DNA of 64,000 nt from Glycomyces sp. TRM65418 (GTDB lineage Bacteria; Actinomycetota; Actinomycetes; Mycobacteriales; Micromonosporaceae), in the NCBI RefSeq assembly GCF_019710475.1, contig NZ_JAJFAX010000001.1:682001-746000 (forward strand), read 5' to 3'. Positions within the stretch are counted from its first letter, which is position 1. Each line of letters begins with the position of its first letter. The notes under the pieces were generated by a model that was not told the DNA's origin, did not search any database, and was given only the letters and a program-made list of their open reading frames with translations. A program made the position numbers and the translations under genes. Positions 1 to 8,967 of the stretch are shown here, in pieces.

Positions 1-800
1 AGCCGGGTCCGGTACTCGCGCTCGAAGGTCTTCAGTTCCTCGATGTTGCGCAGCAGCGAGGAGCGGGACTCCTCGAGCTGGCCGATGACCTTCTGACGCT
101 CCTGCTCGGCTTCCATCTCCATGCGCTCGGCCTTGTCGCGGGCCTGGCCCACCAGGTCCTCGGCGGCGGTGCGGGCCTCGGTGACCATCGTCTCGGCCTC
201 GCGCTGGGCGTCGGTGAGCATGGTCTTCGACTCGCGCTGCGCCTGCGAGACCATGGTCTGCGACTCGCGCTGGGCCTCGGACACCATCGACTGGGCCTCG
301 CGCTGCGCCTCGCCGAGCAGGGTGTCGGCCTCCCGGCGGGAGTCCTCCAGGTGCTCGTCGGCGGTGCGCTGGGCGACCATGAGGAGGCGCAGGGCCTCCT
401 GCTCGCCGCCGGCGGCGGGGGCGGACGCGTCCTGCTGCGGTCCGCGCTGCGCCAGCTCCTGCTGGAGTTGCTGCGCCTGCTGCTGAGCGGCGACCATCTG
501 CTGGTGCATCTCGTGCAGCTCGGCGTCGAGCTCCTGGAGCTGCTGCTCCATGGCGTGCTTCTCACGCTGCACCCGGTCGAGTGCGGCGGCCATCTCGGCG
601 TGGTCGGCGGCTCCGGGGGGAGCACCGGCGCGGAGGCTTTCGAGCTGAGCCCGAAGCTCGCCGTTCTCGTCGCTGAGGCGGGCGAGTTCTCGCTCGACCT
701 CATCGAGGAAACCGTCGACCTCGTCCTCGTCGTATCCGCGCTTTCCGAGCATGGGTTTCTTGAACGTGACGTTGTGAACGTCTGCTGGGGTCAGCGGCAT
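1..800 (-). CDS. divIVA: DivIVA/Wag31 polar growth protein (3' end outside window)
   Basis: Membrane-curvature-sensing coiled-coil scaffold that in Actinobacteria organises polar or septal cell-wall growth. The frame opens with ATG at 800 and stays open to the left edge, so the C-terminus is missing. The first 45 residues carry the family's membrane-binding head ([12 protein letters not shown], then [15 protein letters not shown]). A glutamine- and alanine-rich linker and long coiled coil follow. Within the coiled coil five 11-residue units of the type REAxTMVxEAQ run in tandem (bases 171-335). It is the last visible gene of the dcw cluster, after yggT. Identification rests on the head motif, the coiled coil and gene order. 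Confidence 0.93.
   Translation of the reverse strand, partial: MPLTPADVHNVTFKKPMLGKRGYDEDEVDGFLDEVERELARLSDENGELRAQLESLRAGAPPGAADHAEMAAALDRVQREKHAMEQQLQELDAELHEMHQQMVAAQQQAQQLQQELAQRGPQQDASAPAAGGEQEALRLLMVAQRTADEHLEDSRREADTLLGEAQREAQSMVSEAQRESQTMVSQAQRESKTMLTDAQREAETMVTEARTAAEDLVGQARDKAERMEMEAEQERQKVIGQLEESRSSLLRNIEELKTFEREYRTR
171..335 (-). repeat. five tandem 33-bp units inside divIVA
   Basis: Five consecutive 33-base units encode the 11-residue (hendecad) pattern RE(A/S)xTM(V/L)xxAQ/R. Protein and DNA repeat in register. Hendecads suit a slightly right-handed coiled coil. In-frame DNA repeats of this kind can change copy number between strains, giving a Wag31 rod of variable length. Confidence 0.8.
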
Positions 801-882
801 TCGAAACTCCTTCTCAGCTGTTCGCCTGGCGCACAAGGCCGCTCAACACGATAGCCGTGTCTCGCACCCCCGCCCCGAGCTG

Positions 883-1176
883 CTAGGAGATCTGTCTCCC
901 GATGATGAAGTCCATCAGGATCCAGACGATCAGGAGCAGCGCCAGGAACGCCAGATCAATCGATACAGTACCAAGCCTGAGAGGGGGAATCACCTTCCTC
1001 AGCCCCTTCAGGGGAGGGTCGGTCACGCTGTAGACCGTCTCCAGGAGCGCCGCGGCCCTCGGGCCGGGCTCCCAGCGGCGGGAGAACTGCACCACGACGC
1101 TGGACACCAGGCGGGCGAGCAGGAACAGGTAGAAAGCGAAGAGCGCCAGATAGATCAGCTGCAGTGCCAGGTTCAC
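883..1176 (-). CDS. yggT: YggT family membrane protein
   Basis: A 97-residue integral membrane protein with two hydrophobic segments (about residues 5-27 and 72-92) separated by a basic loop containing SRRWEPGP and TDPPLKGLRK. That architecture and length are typical of the YggT family, which lies between sepF and divIVA in many Gram-positive dcw clusters. The exact role is not settled; an assembly or osmotic-stress role has been proposed elsewhere. It starts 22 bases after the sepF stop and is probably co-transcribed with it. Confidence 0.85.
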   Translation of the reverse strand: MNLALQLIYLALFAFYLFLLARLVSSVVVQFSRRWEPGPRAAALLETVYSVTDPPLKGLRKVIPPLRLGTVSIDLAFLALLLIVWILMDFIIGRQIS

Positions 1177-1198
1177 GGTTCGCAGTGTATCCCTCAGG

Positions 1199-1798
1199 TC
1201 AGGACTGGTTGAAGAACCCGCCCTCGGCGATCTTGGCCTTGTCCTCGGCGGTCACCTGAACGTGCGGCGGCGAGAGCAAGAACACGCGATTGGTCACCCG
1301 CTCGAACGAGCCGCGGGTTCCGAAGATCAGCCCCGCGGCGAAGTCGACCAGTCGCTTGGCGTCGGCCTCCTCCATCTCCGAGAGGTTCATGATCACCGGC
1401 GTGCCGTCGCGGTAGCGCTCGCCGATGGTGCGCGCCTCGTTGTACGTGGTCGGGTGGAGGGTGGTGATCCGGTAGTTCGCGGGGGACTCCTCCTCGGCCG
1501 GGACCGGGCGCACGGGGGCCGGGTCGGCCAGGGCGAGGTTGTCGCGCGTGAGGCTGTCCCGCGTCGCGTGCTCGCGGGAGAGGGGGGTGACCGAACCGGA
1601 GCCGCGGTTCAGCTGGCGGACCGGACTGCGGTCCTCGGCGGCGCGGCCGACTCGGCCGGTGGTGCGCTGCGCGCCCCGCACCCGCGGGGGCGTCTGCTCC
1701 TCGGCGAACTCGTCGTTCTCTTCGTAACCGTTGTAGCCGCGATCGTCCTCGTCCTCGATGAGGCCGAGCCACACGCCTGCCTTCCGCATCGCGCCCAT
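1199..1798 (-). CDS. sepF: cell division protein SepF
   Basis: FtsZ-associated membrane anchor of the actinobacterial divisome. Residues 1-20 ([19 protein letters not shown]) form the conserved amphipathic membrane-binding helix. An acidic, disordered linker follows, then the SepF core (about residues 108-195) with [11 protein letters not shown] and RVFLLSPP. Length (199 aa) is normal for the family. A GGAGGGAG ribosome binding site lies about 9 bases before the ATG. In this cluster no FtsA or ZipA is seen, so SepF is the expected tether for the FtsZ encoded upstream. Confidence 0.95.
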   Translation of the reverse strand: MGAMRKAGVWLGLIEDEDDRGYNGYEENDEFAEEQTPPRVRGAQRTTGRVGRAAEDRSPVRQLNRGSGSVTPLSREHATRDSLTRDNLALADPAPVRPVPAEEESPANYRITTLHPTTYNEARTIGERYRDGTPVIMNLSEMEEADAKRLVDFAAGLIFGTRGSFERVTNRVFLLSPPHVQVTAEDKAKIAEGGFFNQS

Positions 1799-1938
1799 CG
1801 ATCGTGCTCCCTCCTCGGGCCGCCCCTGGTGAGTCAGGTACGCGGTCTCATCCTAGCGCCGACTCCTTACACGGATGTGTTTTTGCCCGACTCAACCACT
1901 GCCGCCGCGCCCGTTGTCCGCCACTTCCGCCCCATACC

Positions 1939-2646
1939 TTACGCCATCGGTTCACGTTCGCCGAGCACGTTTCTGCCGAGTCTGACCATTGTGGCCCCAG
2001 CGGCGATCGCCGCCGCGAAGTCTCCGCTCATGCCCGCGGAGACCTCGGCCGCGGCGGGGTCGACGCTGCGGACCTTTTCGGCGCACTCGGCAAGCAGCGC
2101 AAACGCTTTTCCGGGCTCCCAGCCGAGCGGGGCGACCGCCATGACGCCCTTGAGGACCAGCGAGGGCGCGGCGGCGATCCGCTCGGCGAGCGCTTCGACC
2201 TCCGCGACGGGCGTCCCGCCGCGCGAGACGTCGCCGTCGAGACTCACCTGGACGAGCGCGTTCAGCCTGCGGCCGTGCGCGGTCGCCGCGGCGTCCAGCG
2301 CGTCGGCGAGGGGGACCCGGTCGACCGAGTGGACCCAGTGGGCGTAGGAGGCGACGGAGCGGGCCTTGTTGCGCTGGAGCCGGCCTACGAAGTGCCACAC
2401 CGGTTCACGGCCCTGCGCGGCGAGTTCGGCGGCCTTCGGCGCGGCCTCCTGGTCGCGGTTCTCGCCCAGATCGGCCTGTCCGAGGTCGACCAGTGCGGCG
2501 GCGTCGGCGGCCGGGAAGGTCTTGGTGACGGCGATGAGGCGGACCGAGTCGGAGGCGCGGCCGGCGTCGGAGCTGGCGGCCACGATGGCCTCGCGCGTCC
2601 GGTTCAGGTTGTCCTGCAACTGGTCTCGGCGCGATCGGGTGGTCAA
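1939..2646 (-). CDS. yggS: YggS family pyridoxal phosphate homeostasis protein
   Basis: PLP-binding TIM-barrel protein (PLPBP/YggS family) that buffers free pyridoxal phosphate. The AVTKTFP motif places the PLP lysine at residue 42. GEN, WHFVGRLQRNKA and the C-terminal SAGMSGDF...GATMVRLGR phosphate-binding motif are all present. Length (235 aa) is standard. The start is TTG at 2646, chosen because GAGGA lies 8 bases upstream. It sits directly downstream of ftsZ; the laccase-domain gene usually found between the two in actinobacteria is absent. Confidence 0.93.
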   Translation of the reverse strand: MTTRSRRDQLQDNLNRTREAIVAASSDAGRASDSVRLIAVTKTFPAADAAALVDLGQADLGENRDQEAAPKAAELAAQGREPVWHFVGRLQRNKARSVASYAHWVHSVDRVPLADALDAAATAHGRRLNALVQVSLDGDVSRGGTPVAEVEALAERIAAAPSLVLKGVMAVAPLGWEPGKAFALLAECAEKVRSVDPAAAEVSAGMSGDFAAAIAAGATMVRLGRNVLGEREPMA

Positions 2647-2745
2647 GAGTGCGGTCCTCGGCGATCGGGGTCGGTCGTGCGGGTGCGCGGTCGGCGTCGG
2701 CGGTCCGTCGAGACGGTCGTGCGCGGTCTCGACGGTCCGCCGCCG

Positions 2746-3858
2746 CTAGAAGCCGTCTTTGAGGAAGGCGGGGACGTCGACGTCGTCGAAGAGGACCTTG
2801 CCGCCGCCCGTCTCGCGCTCGGGTTCGGGCTTGGCCTCGCGGACCGGCTCGGGCCGCTGCTCGGGCAGGGCCGAGATCCGGGTCGGCTGCGCCAGCTCGA
2901 AGTCGGCGGTGTCCTCGGTGTCGAACCCGGCGGCGATCACGGTCACGCGGGCCTCTTCGCCGAGGGCGTCGTCGATGACCGCGCCGAAGATGATGTTCGC
3001 GTCGGTGTGCGCGCAGTCGGAGACGAGCTCGGCCGCGTCGTTGATCTCGAACAGGCCGAGGTCCGAACCGCCGGCGATGGACAGGAGCACGCCGCGCGCG
3101 CCCTCCATGCTCTGCTCCAGCAGGGGCGACTCGATCGCGGCGCGGGCCGCCTCGACGGCGCGGTTCTCGCCGCGGGCCGAGCCGATGCCCATGAGCGCCG
3201 AACCCGCTCCGCTCATGACGCTCTTGACGTCCGCGAAGTCGAGGTTGATGAGGCCCGGCGTGGTGATCAGGTCGGTTATGCCCTGGACACCGGAGAGCAG
3301 CACCTGGTCGGCGAGGCGGAAGGCGTCCATCATGGAGATGGAGCGGTCGCCGAGGTGGAGGAGCCGGTCGTTCGGGATGACGATCAGCGTGTCGCACTCG
3401 TTGCGCAGATCCTCTATTCCCGACACGGCCTGGGTCTGGCGGCGCTTGCCCTCGAAGGCGAACGGCCGGGTGACCACGCCGATCGTGAGCGCGCCGAGCT
3501 TGCGGGCGATGTTCGCGATGACGGGCGCGCCGCCGGTGCCGGTGCCGCCCCCTTCACCGCAGGTCACGAACACCATGTCCGCTCCCTTGAGGACTTCCTC
3601 GATCTCGTCGCGGTGGTCCTCGCACGCCTTGGCGCCGACCTCGGGGTTGGCCCCCGCGCCGAGACCGCGCGTCAGTTCGCGGCCGACGTCGAGCTTGACG
3701 TCGGCGTCGCTCATGAGGAGCGCCTGGGCGTCGGTGTTGATGGCGATGAACTCGACGCCCTTGAGCCCCGCCTCGATCATCCGGTTGACAGCATTGACCC
3801 CGCCGCCTCCGACTCCAACGACTTTGATGACGGCGAGGTAGTTGTGCGGTGGTGTCAT
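2746..3858 (-). CDS. ftsZ: cell division GTPase FtsZ
   Basis: Tubulin-like GTPase that forms the Z-ring. With the ATG at 3858 it is 370 aa and begins [15 protein letters not shown], the usual actinobacterial N-terminus; GGAAGGAAGG lies just upstream. The frame stays open to a TTG at 3900, but that start is less likely. Seen: GGGTGTG tubulin signature (residues 103-109), PNDRLL, synergy (T7) loop NLDFAD (205-210) for GTP hydrolysis in the adjacent subunit, and the conserved C-terminal tail [10 protein letters not shown] that binds SepF or other partners. Transcribed after ftsQ with a 77-base gap. Confidence 0.98.
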   Translation of the reverse strand: MTPPHNYLAVIKVVGVGGGGVNAVNRMIEAGLKGVEFIAINTDAQALLMSDADVKLDVGRELTRGLGAGANPEVGAKACEDHRDEIEEVLKGADMVFVTCGEGGGTGTGGAPVIANIARKLGALTIGVVTRPFAFEGKRRQTQAVSGIEDLRNECDTLIVIPNDRLLHLGDRSISMMDAFRLADQVLLSGVQGITDLITTPGLINLDFADVKSVMSGAGSALMGIGSARGENRAVEAARAAIESPLLEQSMEGARGVLLSIAGGSDLGLFEINDAAELVSDCAHTDANIIFGAVIDDALGEEARVTVIAAGFDTEDTADFELAQPTRISALPEQRPEPVREAKPEPERETGGGKVLFDDVDVPAFLKDGF

Positions 3859-3935
3859 CGCTGCTGCCTTCCTTCCCTTACCGGCCCCTGGGTGCGACAA
3901 ACGGGATGTGCGTGCACACCCGCTTCCCCTTAACG

Positions 3936-4670
3936 CTAACTCACAGTGGGGGCATCTGGTGCGCTGACATCGACATGTTCGTAGCCGCTCGCCAACAATC
4001 GATCGGCGACCTCGGCTTTCTGCTCGCTTTCAGAGCCGTCCCCCCACCGCAGCGTCCGTCCGCCTTCGAGATGCAGGGTGACGCCCGCCGGAGACGGGGA
4101 CTCGACGTGTTCGACCTCGTTCGCGAGGTCGGACGGGAGTGACTGCAGTACCGCGAGGGTCTCGATCGTCGCGAGGTCGTCCGGCCCCGGCTCCTCGAGC
4201 TCGACCCTCCAAATTGATCCTGGAGGGTCGGCGGTCTCATCGAATACCACACCTTCGGAATCGACCATGAGAAAAGTCTCGTCCCCGGAGGGAACCGCCA
4301 TATAGGGATCGCGTTCGGTGACGGCGACGCTCACCGCGTCCGGCCAGTCGCGGGCGACGTCGACGGACTTCACCGGCGCGAGCGCGGCGACCGCGTTCGC
4401 GATCGCGTCCAGGTCGGCGCCGAGCACCGAGCGGCCGACGGCCTCCTCGCCGAGCGCGGCGACCTCCGCGGGGTCGAGCACCGAGGTCCCGGTGACCTCG
4501 ATCCGCTTCACCTCGAACAGGGGCGTGGTCCACACGATCACGAAGGCCAGGACGAGGAAGGCGAGGACGGCCGCCCCGAGGAGCCGCAGCCGCCGATTGG
4601 GCATCCGGCGGCGCACCACGTGGACGAGCCGCCACGGCCCGGCTTCGGATGTGCTCTCTGCCCCGCGCAT
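3936..4670 (-). CDS. ftsQ: cell division protein FtsQ
   Basis: Bitopic divisome protein linking early and late division proteins. It has a short basic cytoplasmic tail, one membrane segment (about residues 29-48), a POTRA domain beginning [10 protein letters not shown], and a beta domain ending in [10 protein letters not shown]. The ATG at 4670 gives 244 aa. An in-frame ATG at 4727 would add 19 residues but lies against the IdeR box, so 4670 is preferred without a convincing ribosome binding site for either. The preceding dcw gene on this strand is beyond an opposite-strand gene, so ftsQ-ftsZ must have a promoter of its own near 4671-4770. Confidence 0.9.
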   Translation of the reverse strand: MRGAESTSEAGPWRLVHVVRRRMPNRRLRLLGAAVLAFLVLAFVIVWTTPLFEVKRIEVTGTSVLDPAEVAALGEEAVGRSVLGADLDAIANAVAALAPVKSVDVARDWPDAVSVAVTERDPYMAVPSGDETFLMVDSEGVVFDETADPPGSIWRVELEEPGPDDLATIETLAVLQSLPSDLANEVEHVESPSPAGVTLHLEGGRTLRWGDGSESEQKAEVADRLLASGYEHVDVSAPDAPTVS

Positions 4671-4728
4671 GGCTCGATGATTCCACGTCCCGGCCACCCG
4701 ACGGTGGCGGCACGCCAAAGCCGTCATA

Positions 4729-4747
4729 TAAGGTTAGGCAATCCTTA
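4729..4747. promoter_or_regulatory. IdeR/DmdR1-type iron box
   Basis: The 19 bases match the published DtxR/IdeR consensus TTAGGTTAGGCTAACCTAA at 15 positions, with core AGGTTAGGC and right arm CCTTA. It lies 24 bases before the siderophore-interacting protein gene and 59 bases before the chosen ftsQ start. Iron-loaded IdeR should repress the plus-strand gene. Because the region is shared, ftsQ expression could also be affected (inference). Confidence 0.8.
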
Positions 4748-4770
4748 TCGTCGAACAGCAGGAGTGCCGC

Positions 4771-5718
4771 GTGGCCGCGCAGACCGAGGAACAGACCGAG
4801 CACACCGTCCGCCCGTTCGACCTCTTCCAGGTCACAGTGAAAGCGCTGCAACGCTTGAGCCCGTCCTTCATCCGCGTCACCTTCGAGGGCGACGACCTCG
4901 GGCACTTCGCCGACAACGGCTACGACCAGCGCTTCAAGCTGATCTTCCCGGCACCCGCGTGCGGCTTCGACAAGATGCCCACCAGCGAGCGGTGGTACTC
5001 CGAGCTGCGCGCGCTGCCCGAAGCGGAGCAGTGCGGGGTGCGCACGTACACCGTGCGGGCCGTCCGCCGCCACCTCGGCGAGGTCGACGTCGACATGGTG
5101 GTCCACGAGGCGCACAGCGAGGACGAGTGCGGCCCGGCGCTGCGCTGGCTCCGCGAGGCCGCCGTGGGCGACCGGATCCTGCTGCTCGGCCCCGACGCGC
5201 GATGGGAGGGGGCCCACGGGGGCATCGACTTCCACGCGCCCGAGGGCGCCGAGATCCTCATCGCCGGGGACGAGACCGCGGCGCCGGCGATCGCCGCGAT
5301 CCTGGAGGACCTGCCGATCACCGCCCGCGGCAAGGCCTTCATCGAGGTCCCCGAGGCGGCCGACGTCCTGGAGCTGGACGCCCCCGTGGACGTCGAGGTC
5401 GTGTGGCTCCCGCGCGAAGGGGCGGCATGGGGCGACAAGCTCGTCCCGGCCGTGGCCGAGGCGGCCCGCGCGATGGACTTCGCGAAGCAGGACGACCGGG
5501 CCGCCGGAGCCGCCGGGCTCGATGAAGTCGACCCCGTCGAGGACGAGATGATCTGGGAGGCCCCGGAGGCGGTCGCCGCCGCCGACGCCTACGTCTGGAT
5601 CGCCGCCGAGACCGGCGTGGTCAAGGCCCTCCGCTTCACCATCCGCAAAGAGCTCGGCCTCCCGAAGGAGTCGGGCGCCTTCATGGGCTACTGGCGCAAC
5701 GGCAAGGCCTGGGACTAG
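4771..5718 (+). CDS. siderophore-interacting FAD-binding reductase (SIP family)
   Basis: Cytoplasmic flavoprotein of the ViuB/YqjH family, which reduces ferric siderophores to release iron. The FAD-binding signature RTYTVR is at residues 91-96, and the NAD(P)H-domain motif GDETAAPAI at 166-174 resembles the family's GDETALPAI. The C-terminal YVWIAAETGVVKALR and GYWRNGKA are also typical. Length (315 aa) is in the upper normal range. It lies on the opposite strand within the dcw cluster, directly after an iron box, and ends in a strong hairpin. This looks like an iron-uptake gene inserted between murC/lipoprotein and ftsQ. Confidence 0.9.
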   Translation: MAAQTEEQTEHTVRPFDLFQVTVKALQRLSPSFIRVTFEGDDLGHFADNGYDQRFKLIFPAPACGFDKMPTSERWYSELRALPEAEQCGVRTYTVRAVRRHLGEVDVDMVVHEAHSEDECGPALRWLREAAVGDRILLLGPDARWEGAHGGIDFHAPEGAEILIAGDETAAPAIAAILEDLPITARGKAFIEVPEAADVLELDAPVDVEVVWLPREGAAWGDKLVPAVAEAARAMDFAKQDDRAAGAAGLDEVDPVEDEMIWEAPEAVAAADAYVWIAAETGVVKALRFTIRKELGLPKESGAFMGYWRNGKAWD

Positions 5719-5739
5719 ACCGGAGGAGCCCTGCCCGTA

Positions 5740-5771
5740 GGCCCGCGTCCCCGAGCCGGGGAACGCGGGCC
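5740..5771. terminator. bidirectional hairpin between SIP gene and lipoprotein gene
   Basis: GGCCCGCGTCCCC pairs with GGGGAACGCGGGCC around a tiny loop, with one mismatch. It lies between two convergent genes, so it can end transcription from both. No long T-run follows, which is common in high-GC genomes. Confidence 0.7.
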
Positions 5772-5779
5772 GATCGCGT

Positions 5780-6277
5780 TCAGACGCACCGGTCCCGGCC
5801 GACTTCAAGGAACTCGTCCACCGGTGCGATCCGTTCCTCTCCGTCGAAGAAGCGGACTTCGCCGCCGCCGATCGCGGCGAGGTCGCCGAGGGTGAACTCG
5901 ACGGCGCCGAGCGTCGCGTCCGGGGCGGGCCAGGCTCGCACGTTGTAGGTTCTCCCCTCCTCGAACCCGTCGCCGGGGGCGACCACGGTCCACCGGGGAT
6001 CGGGATCGACGAGCGAGACGGACGCCGGGTCGTCGGACCGCGGTCGAGGGTTCTCCAACCACAGGCCCTCGGTCCACTCGACCGGCTCGTCGCCGTCCGT
6101 CGTCGGTGCCGATTCGACCCGGATCGTCTCAGCGGGGCCCTCGCAGGAGAACATCGCCAGCACCGGGTCGCCGGAGCGGTCCACGCCCACCCCGACGAGA
6201 CCGACCTGCACCGGGCTGCAGCCGCTCAGCGTGAACGCGGACATGATCGCGGCCAGGGCGAGGAGGAGTGGGCGCAT
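5780..6277 (-). CDS. small lipoprotein of unknown function
   Basis: A 165-residue exported protein from the ATG at 6277 (CTGGAG upstream). The N-terminus is a lipoprotein signal peptide with lipobox LSGC and lipidated Cys20. The mature part has no motif I recognise. It contains a central Asp/Pro/Arg-rich stretch and a C-terminal FFDGEERIAPVDEF; such small lipoproteins are common unannotated genes in Actinobacteria. It is on the same strand as murC (165 bases downstream of it) and may be read from the dcw transcript before the hairpin at 5740-5771 stops it. Confidence 0.75.
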   Translation of the reverse strand: MRPLLLALAAIMSAFTLSGCSPVQVGLVGVGVDRSGDPVLAMFSCEGPAETIRVESAPTTDGDEPVEWTEGLWLENPRPRSDDPASVSLVDPDPRWTVVAPGDGFEEGRTYNVRAWPAPDATLGAVEFTLGDLAAIGGGEVRFFDGEERIAPVDEFLEVGRDRCV

Positions 6278-6442
6278 GGCTCCAGTGGATCCCGGTCGGG
6301 GGCTCGCCGGCAACAGGCGAGCACGAGTCGATGCCGCGGCGCATCCGAACGGTTGCCGAGCGGGCGGCGCGGGACGCCCGGAGGCGTCGCCGGTCCGGCA
6401 GGCGGGATCGCCGCATCGAGTTGCGGAGCGGGCCCGCTCCGG

Positions 6443-7852
6443 TCAGCGCAGGAGGTCGTCGGGCATGAGGGAGACCGGCGGGGCGCCCATCGTCACGACG
6501 ACGTCGCCTTCGGCCGCGAGGGCCCGCACCGCGGCGGGCACGTCGTTCCATTCGGGGACGAAGACCTTGTCCGCCTCGGGGAGGGCGATCGCCTCGTGCA
6601 GGGCGGCGCCGCCTTCGCCTTCGGGGATCGTCTCGCCGGGGCCGAAGATCTCCATGACGACGACCTTGTCCGCGAGCGCGAGCGCCTCGGCGATGTCATC
6701 GCGCATCTCGACGGTGCGGTAGACGCGGTAGGGCTGGAAGACCACGACGAGCCTGCCCGGAGCGGCGACCTCCCGGAGGGTCTTGATGGCCTCGGTCATG
6801 GCGGTCGGGTGGTAGGCGTACTCGTCGAAGACCGCGTAGCCGTTCGTTTCGCCGCGCTTTTCGAAGCGCCGCTTGACGCCGCCGAACGACGCGATGCCCT
6901 CGATCAGGGCCTCGGGTTCGAGGCCGACGTAAAGGCCGACGGCGATCGCCGCGGCCGAGTTGAGGGCGATGTGCCTGCCGGGCATCGGCAGGTGGAAGCG
7001 GCCGATGAGCTGGTTGTGGGCGAGGACGGTGTAGTCGACGCCGTCCTTGTGCGACTCGACCTCGCCGAGCTGGACGTCGGCGCCGTCGGCGAAGCCGTAG
7101 GTGGCCACGGTGCGGCCCTCGGCGCGGAGCTTCGCGGCGAGGCCGGCCGTGCCGTGGTTGTCGGCGCAGAGGACGAGCAGGCCGTCCTTGTCGGTGTTGC
7201 GGCAGAAGCGCTCGAACGCCTCGGTGAGGGCGTCCATGTCGCCGTAGTTGTTCAGGTGGTCGACGTCGATGTTGGTGACGATCCCGATCTCGGGCCGGTA
7301 CCGCAGGAACGAGCGGTCGGACTCGTCGGCTTCGGCCACGAAGAGGTCGCCCGCGCCGTGGGCGCCGGAGTGGGCGCCGATGATCTCGCCGCCGTTCACA
7401 TAGGACGGTTCGAGTCCGGCGTGCTCGAGCATCTGGGTGACGATCGCGGTCGTGGTGGTCTTGCCGTGGGTGCCGGTGACGACGATGGAGCGGCGGCCGG
7501 TCATGGCCGCCGCGAGCGCCTCGGAGCGGTGGTAGACGCGGATGCCGCGCTTGCGGGCCTCGACCACTTCCAGGTGCCGGTCGTTGATGGCGGTGGAGCG
7601 GACCACCGTGTCGATCCCGTCCAGGTTGGACTCGGCGTGCTCGCGGTGGAGGGTGACGCCGAGGCGTTCGAGCTCGGGGAGGGTCGGCCAGTCCTTGGTC
7701 TCGGAACCGGTGACGTCGAGGCCGCGGGTGGCGTAGAGGCGGGTGAGGCCGTTCATGCCGACGCCGCCGACGCCGATGAACAGGGTGCGGCCGAGGTCCT
7801 CGGCGGTGATCCCCTCGTCGATCGGGCTGCTCAGGTCGTTGGGATCGGTCAT
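6443..7852 (-). CDS. murC: UDP-N-acetylmuramate--L-alanine ligase MurC
   Basis: Cytoplasmic ATP-dependent ligase adding L-Ala to UDP-MurNAc. Seen: UDP-binding GVGGVGMNGL near residue 27, ATP-binding GTHGKTTTT at 127-135, and the Mur central and C-terminal domain motifs EADESDRSF, HLALN-like HIALNSAAAIAV and DEYAYHPTAM. Length 469 aa is normal. The start codon is ATG at 7852, overlapping the murG stop as ATGA; the frame is open far upstream but that part is antisense shadow. It is the last of the tightly coupled mur genes. Confidence 0.97.
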   Translation of the reverse strand: MTDPNDLSSPIDEGITAEDLGRTLFIGVGGVGMNGLTRLYATRGLDVTGSETKDWPTLPELERLGVTLHREHAESNLDGIDTVVRSTAINDRHLEVVEARKRGIRVYHRSEALAAAMTGRRSIVVTGTHGKTTTTAIVTQMLEHAGLEPSYVNGGEIIGAHSGAHGAGDLFVAEADESDRSFLRYRPEIGIVTNIDVDHLNNYGDMDALTEAFERFCRNTDKDGLLVLCADNHGTAGLAAKLRAEGRTVATYGFADGADVQLGEVESHKDGVDYTVLAHNQLIGRFHLPMPGRHIALNSAAAIAVGLYVGLEPEALIEGIASFGGVKRRFEKRGETNGYAVFDEYAYHPTAMTEAIKTLREVAAPGRLVVVFQPYRVYRTVEMRDDIAEALALADKVVVMEIFGPGETIPEGEGGAALHEAIALPEADKVFVPEWNDVPAAVRALAAEGDVVVTMGAPPVSLMPDDLLR

Positions 7853-8967
7853 GCCTGCTCGACCACCTTCAGTGTGTAGTTGCGAAGGGCCTCGTCGCCG
7901 GTGCGCGAGCCGAAGGCGGCCGCGGCCTGGGACATCTGGGCGACGCGGCCCCGGTCGGTGATGACCGGGATGAGGTGCTCGGCGATCCAGCCGGGACTGA
8001 GGTTCTCGTCGTCGCAGAACATCGCGCCGCCGGCCTGCACGACGGGACCGGCGTTGCGGTACTGCTCCTTGTTGCCCCACGGCATGGGGACGAACACGGT
8101 GGGGATGCCGAGCGCGCTGACCTCCGCGACGGTCATGGAGCCGCCGCGGGCGAGCACCATGTCGGCCGCGGCGTAGCCGAGGTCCATGCGGTCGAGGTAG
8201 GGCAGGGTCCGGTAGGGCACCGGGAGGCCCTCGGGGATGTGGATCGGCTCGTCGCGGCGCGCGCCGGTGATGTGGAGGACCTGGACGCCGCGCTGCGCGA
8301 GCATCTGGGCCGCCCCGGAGACGGCGTTGTTGATCGAGGCCGCGCCCTGGGAGCCGCCGTAGACGAACAGGACGGGGCGGCGCGGGTCGAGCCCGAAGTA
8401 CTGGCAGGCCTGGGCGCGCATGGCGCCCCGGTCGAGGTGGGCGATCGCGGGACGCAGCGGCACGCCGGTGACGGTGCCCTGGGCGAGGATCGGCGAGGCC
8501 TGCGGCAGATGCGGGAAGCCCAGGGCGAGGTTGTCGCTGAACTTGAGGGCCATCTTGTTGGCGACGCCGGGCGGGTCGTTGAACTCGAAGATGACCATGG
8601 GGGTCTTGCGCCGCCACGCCGCGAGGTAGGCGGGCACGGCCACGTAGCCGCCGAAGCCGACCACGACGTCGGCCTGCACCTCGTCCATGATGTCGCGGGT
8701 GGCCTTCATGGCCTTGAGCATCCGCGGCGCGGTGAGCAGCAGGTCGATGTTGACCTTGCGCGGCAGCTGGTGGGCCGGGACGTTGCGCAGGTCGTAGCCG
8801 GCCTTCGGGATGAGGTCGTTCTCCAGGCCCTTCTCGGTGCCGAGGCAGGTGACGCGGACGTGCGGGTCGTGGCGGCGCAGGCAGTCGGCGTAGGCCAGGA
8901 GCGGGTAGATGTGGCCGCCGGTGCCGCCTCCGGCGAGGACGACCGATCGAAGCTGAGGCAACGTCAT
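7849..8967 (-). CDS. murG: MurG, lipid II-forming GlcNAc transferase
   Basis: Peripheral membrane glycosyltransferase (GT28) that adds GlcNAc to lipid I. The first glycine loop GGGTGGH is at residues 13-19; GFGGYVAVPA, GGSQGA, the UDP-sugar-site motif RGGSMTVAEV and the NKEQYRNA segment follow. Length 372 aa. One oddity: the motif usually written HExN (for example HEQN) reads FEFN here, so the conserved His is replaced by Phe while Glu and Asn stay. ATG at 8967 overlaps the ftsW stop. Confidence 0.95.
   Translation of the reverse strand: MTLPQLRSVVLAGGGTGGHIYPLLAYADCLRRHDPHVRVTCLGTEKGLENDLIPKAGYDLRNVPAHQLPRKVNIDLLLTAPRMLKAMKATRDIMDEVQADVVVGFGGYVAVPAYLAAWRRKTPMVIFEFNDPPGVANKMALKFSDNLALGFPHLPQASPILAQGTVTGVPLRPAIAHLDRGAMRAQACQYFGLDPRRPVLFVYGGSQGAASINNAVSGAAQMLAQRGVQVLHITGARRDEPIHIPEGLPVPYRTLPYLDRMDLGYAAADMVLARGGSMTVAEVSALGIPTVFVPMPWGNKEQYRNAGPVVQAGGAMFCDDENLSPGWIAEHLIPVITDRGRVAQMSQAAAAFGSRTGDEALRNYTLKVVEQA

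Noticed and set aside
351-854. Plus-strand Leu-rich ORF opposite divIVA
   Set aside because: Its leucine runs are the complement of the Gln/Glu-rich coiled coil.
3859-3900. TTG start for ftsZ
   Set aside because: The ATG at 3858 has a strong ribosome binding site and the usual [15 protein letters not shown] start.
1804-3933. Plus-strand 700-codon frame across yggS and ftsZ
   Set aside because: Antisense shadow; ftsZ and yggS are unambiguous on the other strand.
4671-4727. Upstream start for ftsQ
   Set aside because: The extra 19 residues are unlike FtsQ and the ATG abuts the IdeR box; kept only as an alternative.
7400-7420. GGTTCGAGTCC resembling a tRNA T-arm
   Set aside because: It lies inside the murC reading frame with no acceptor or anticodon arms.
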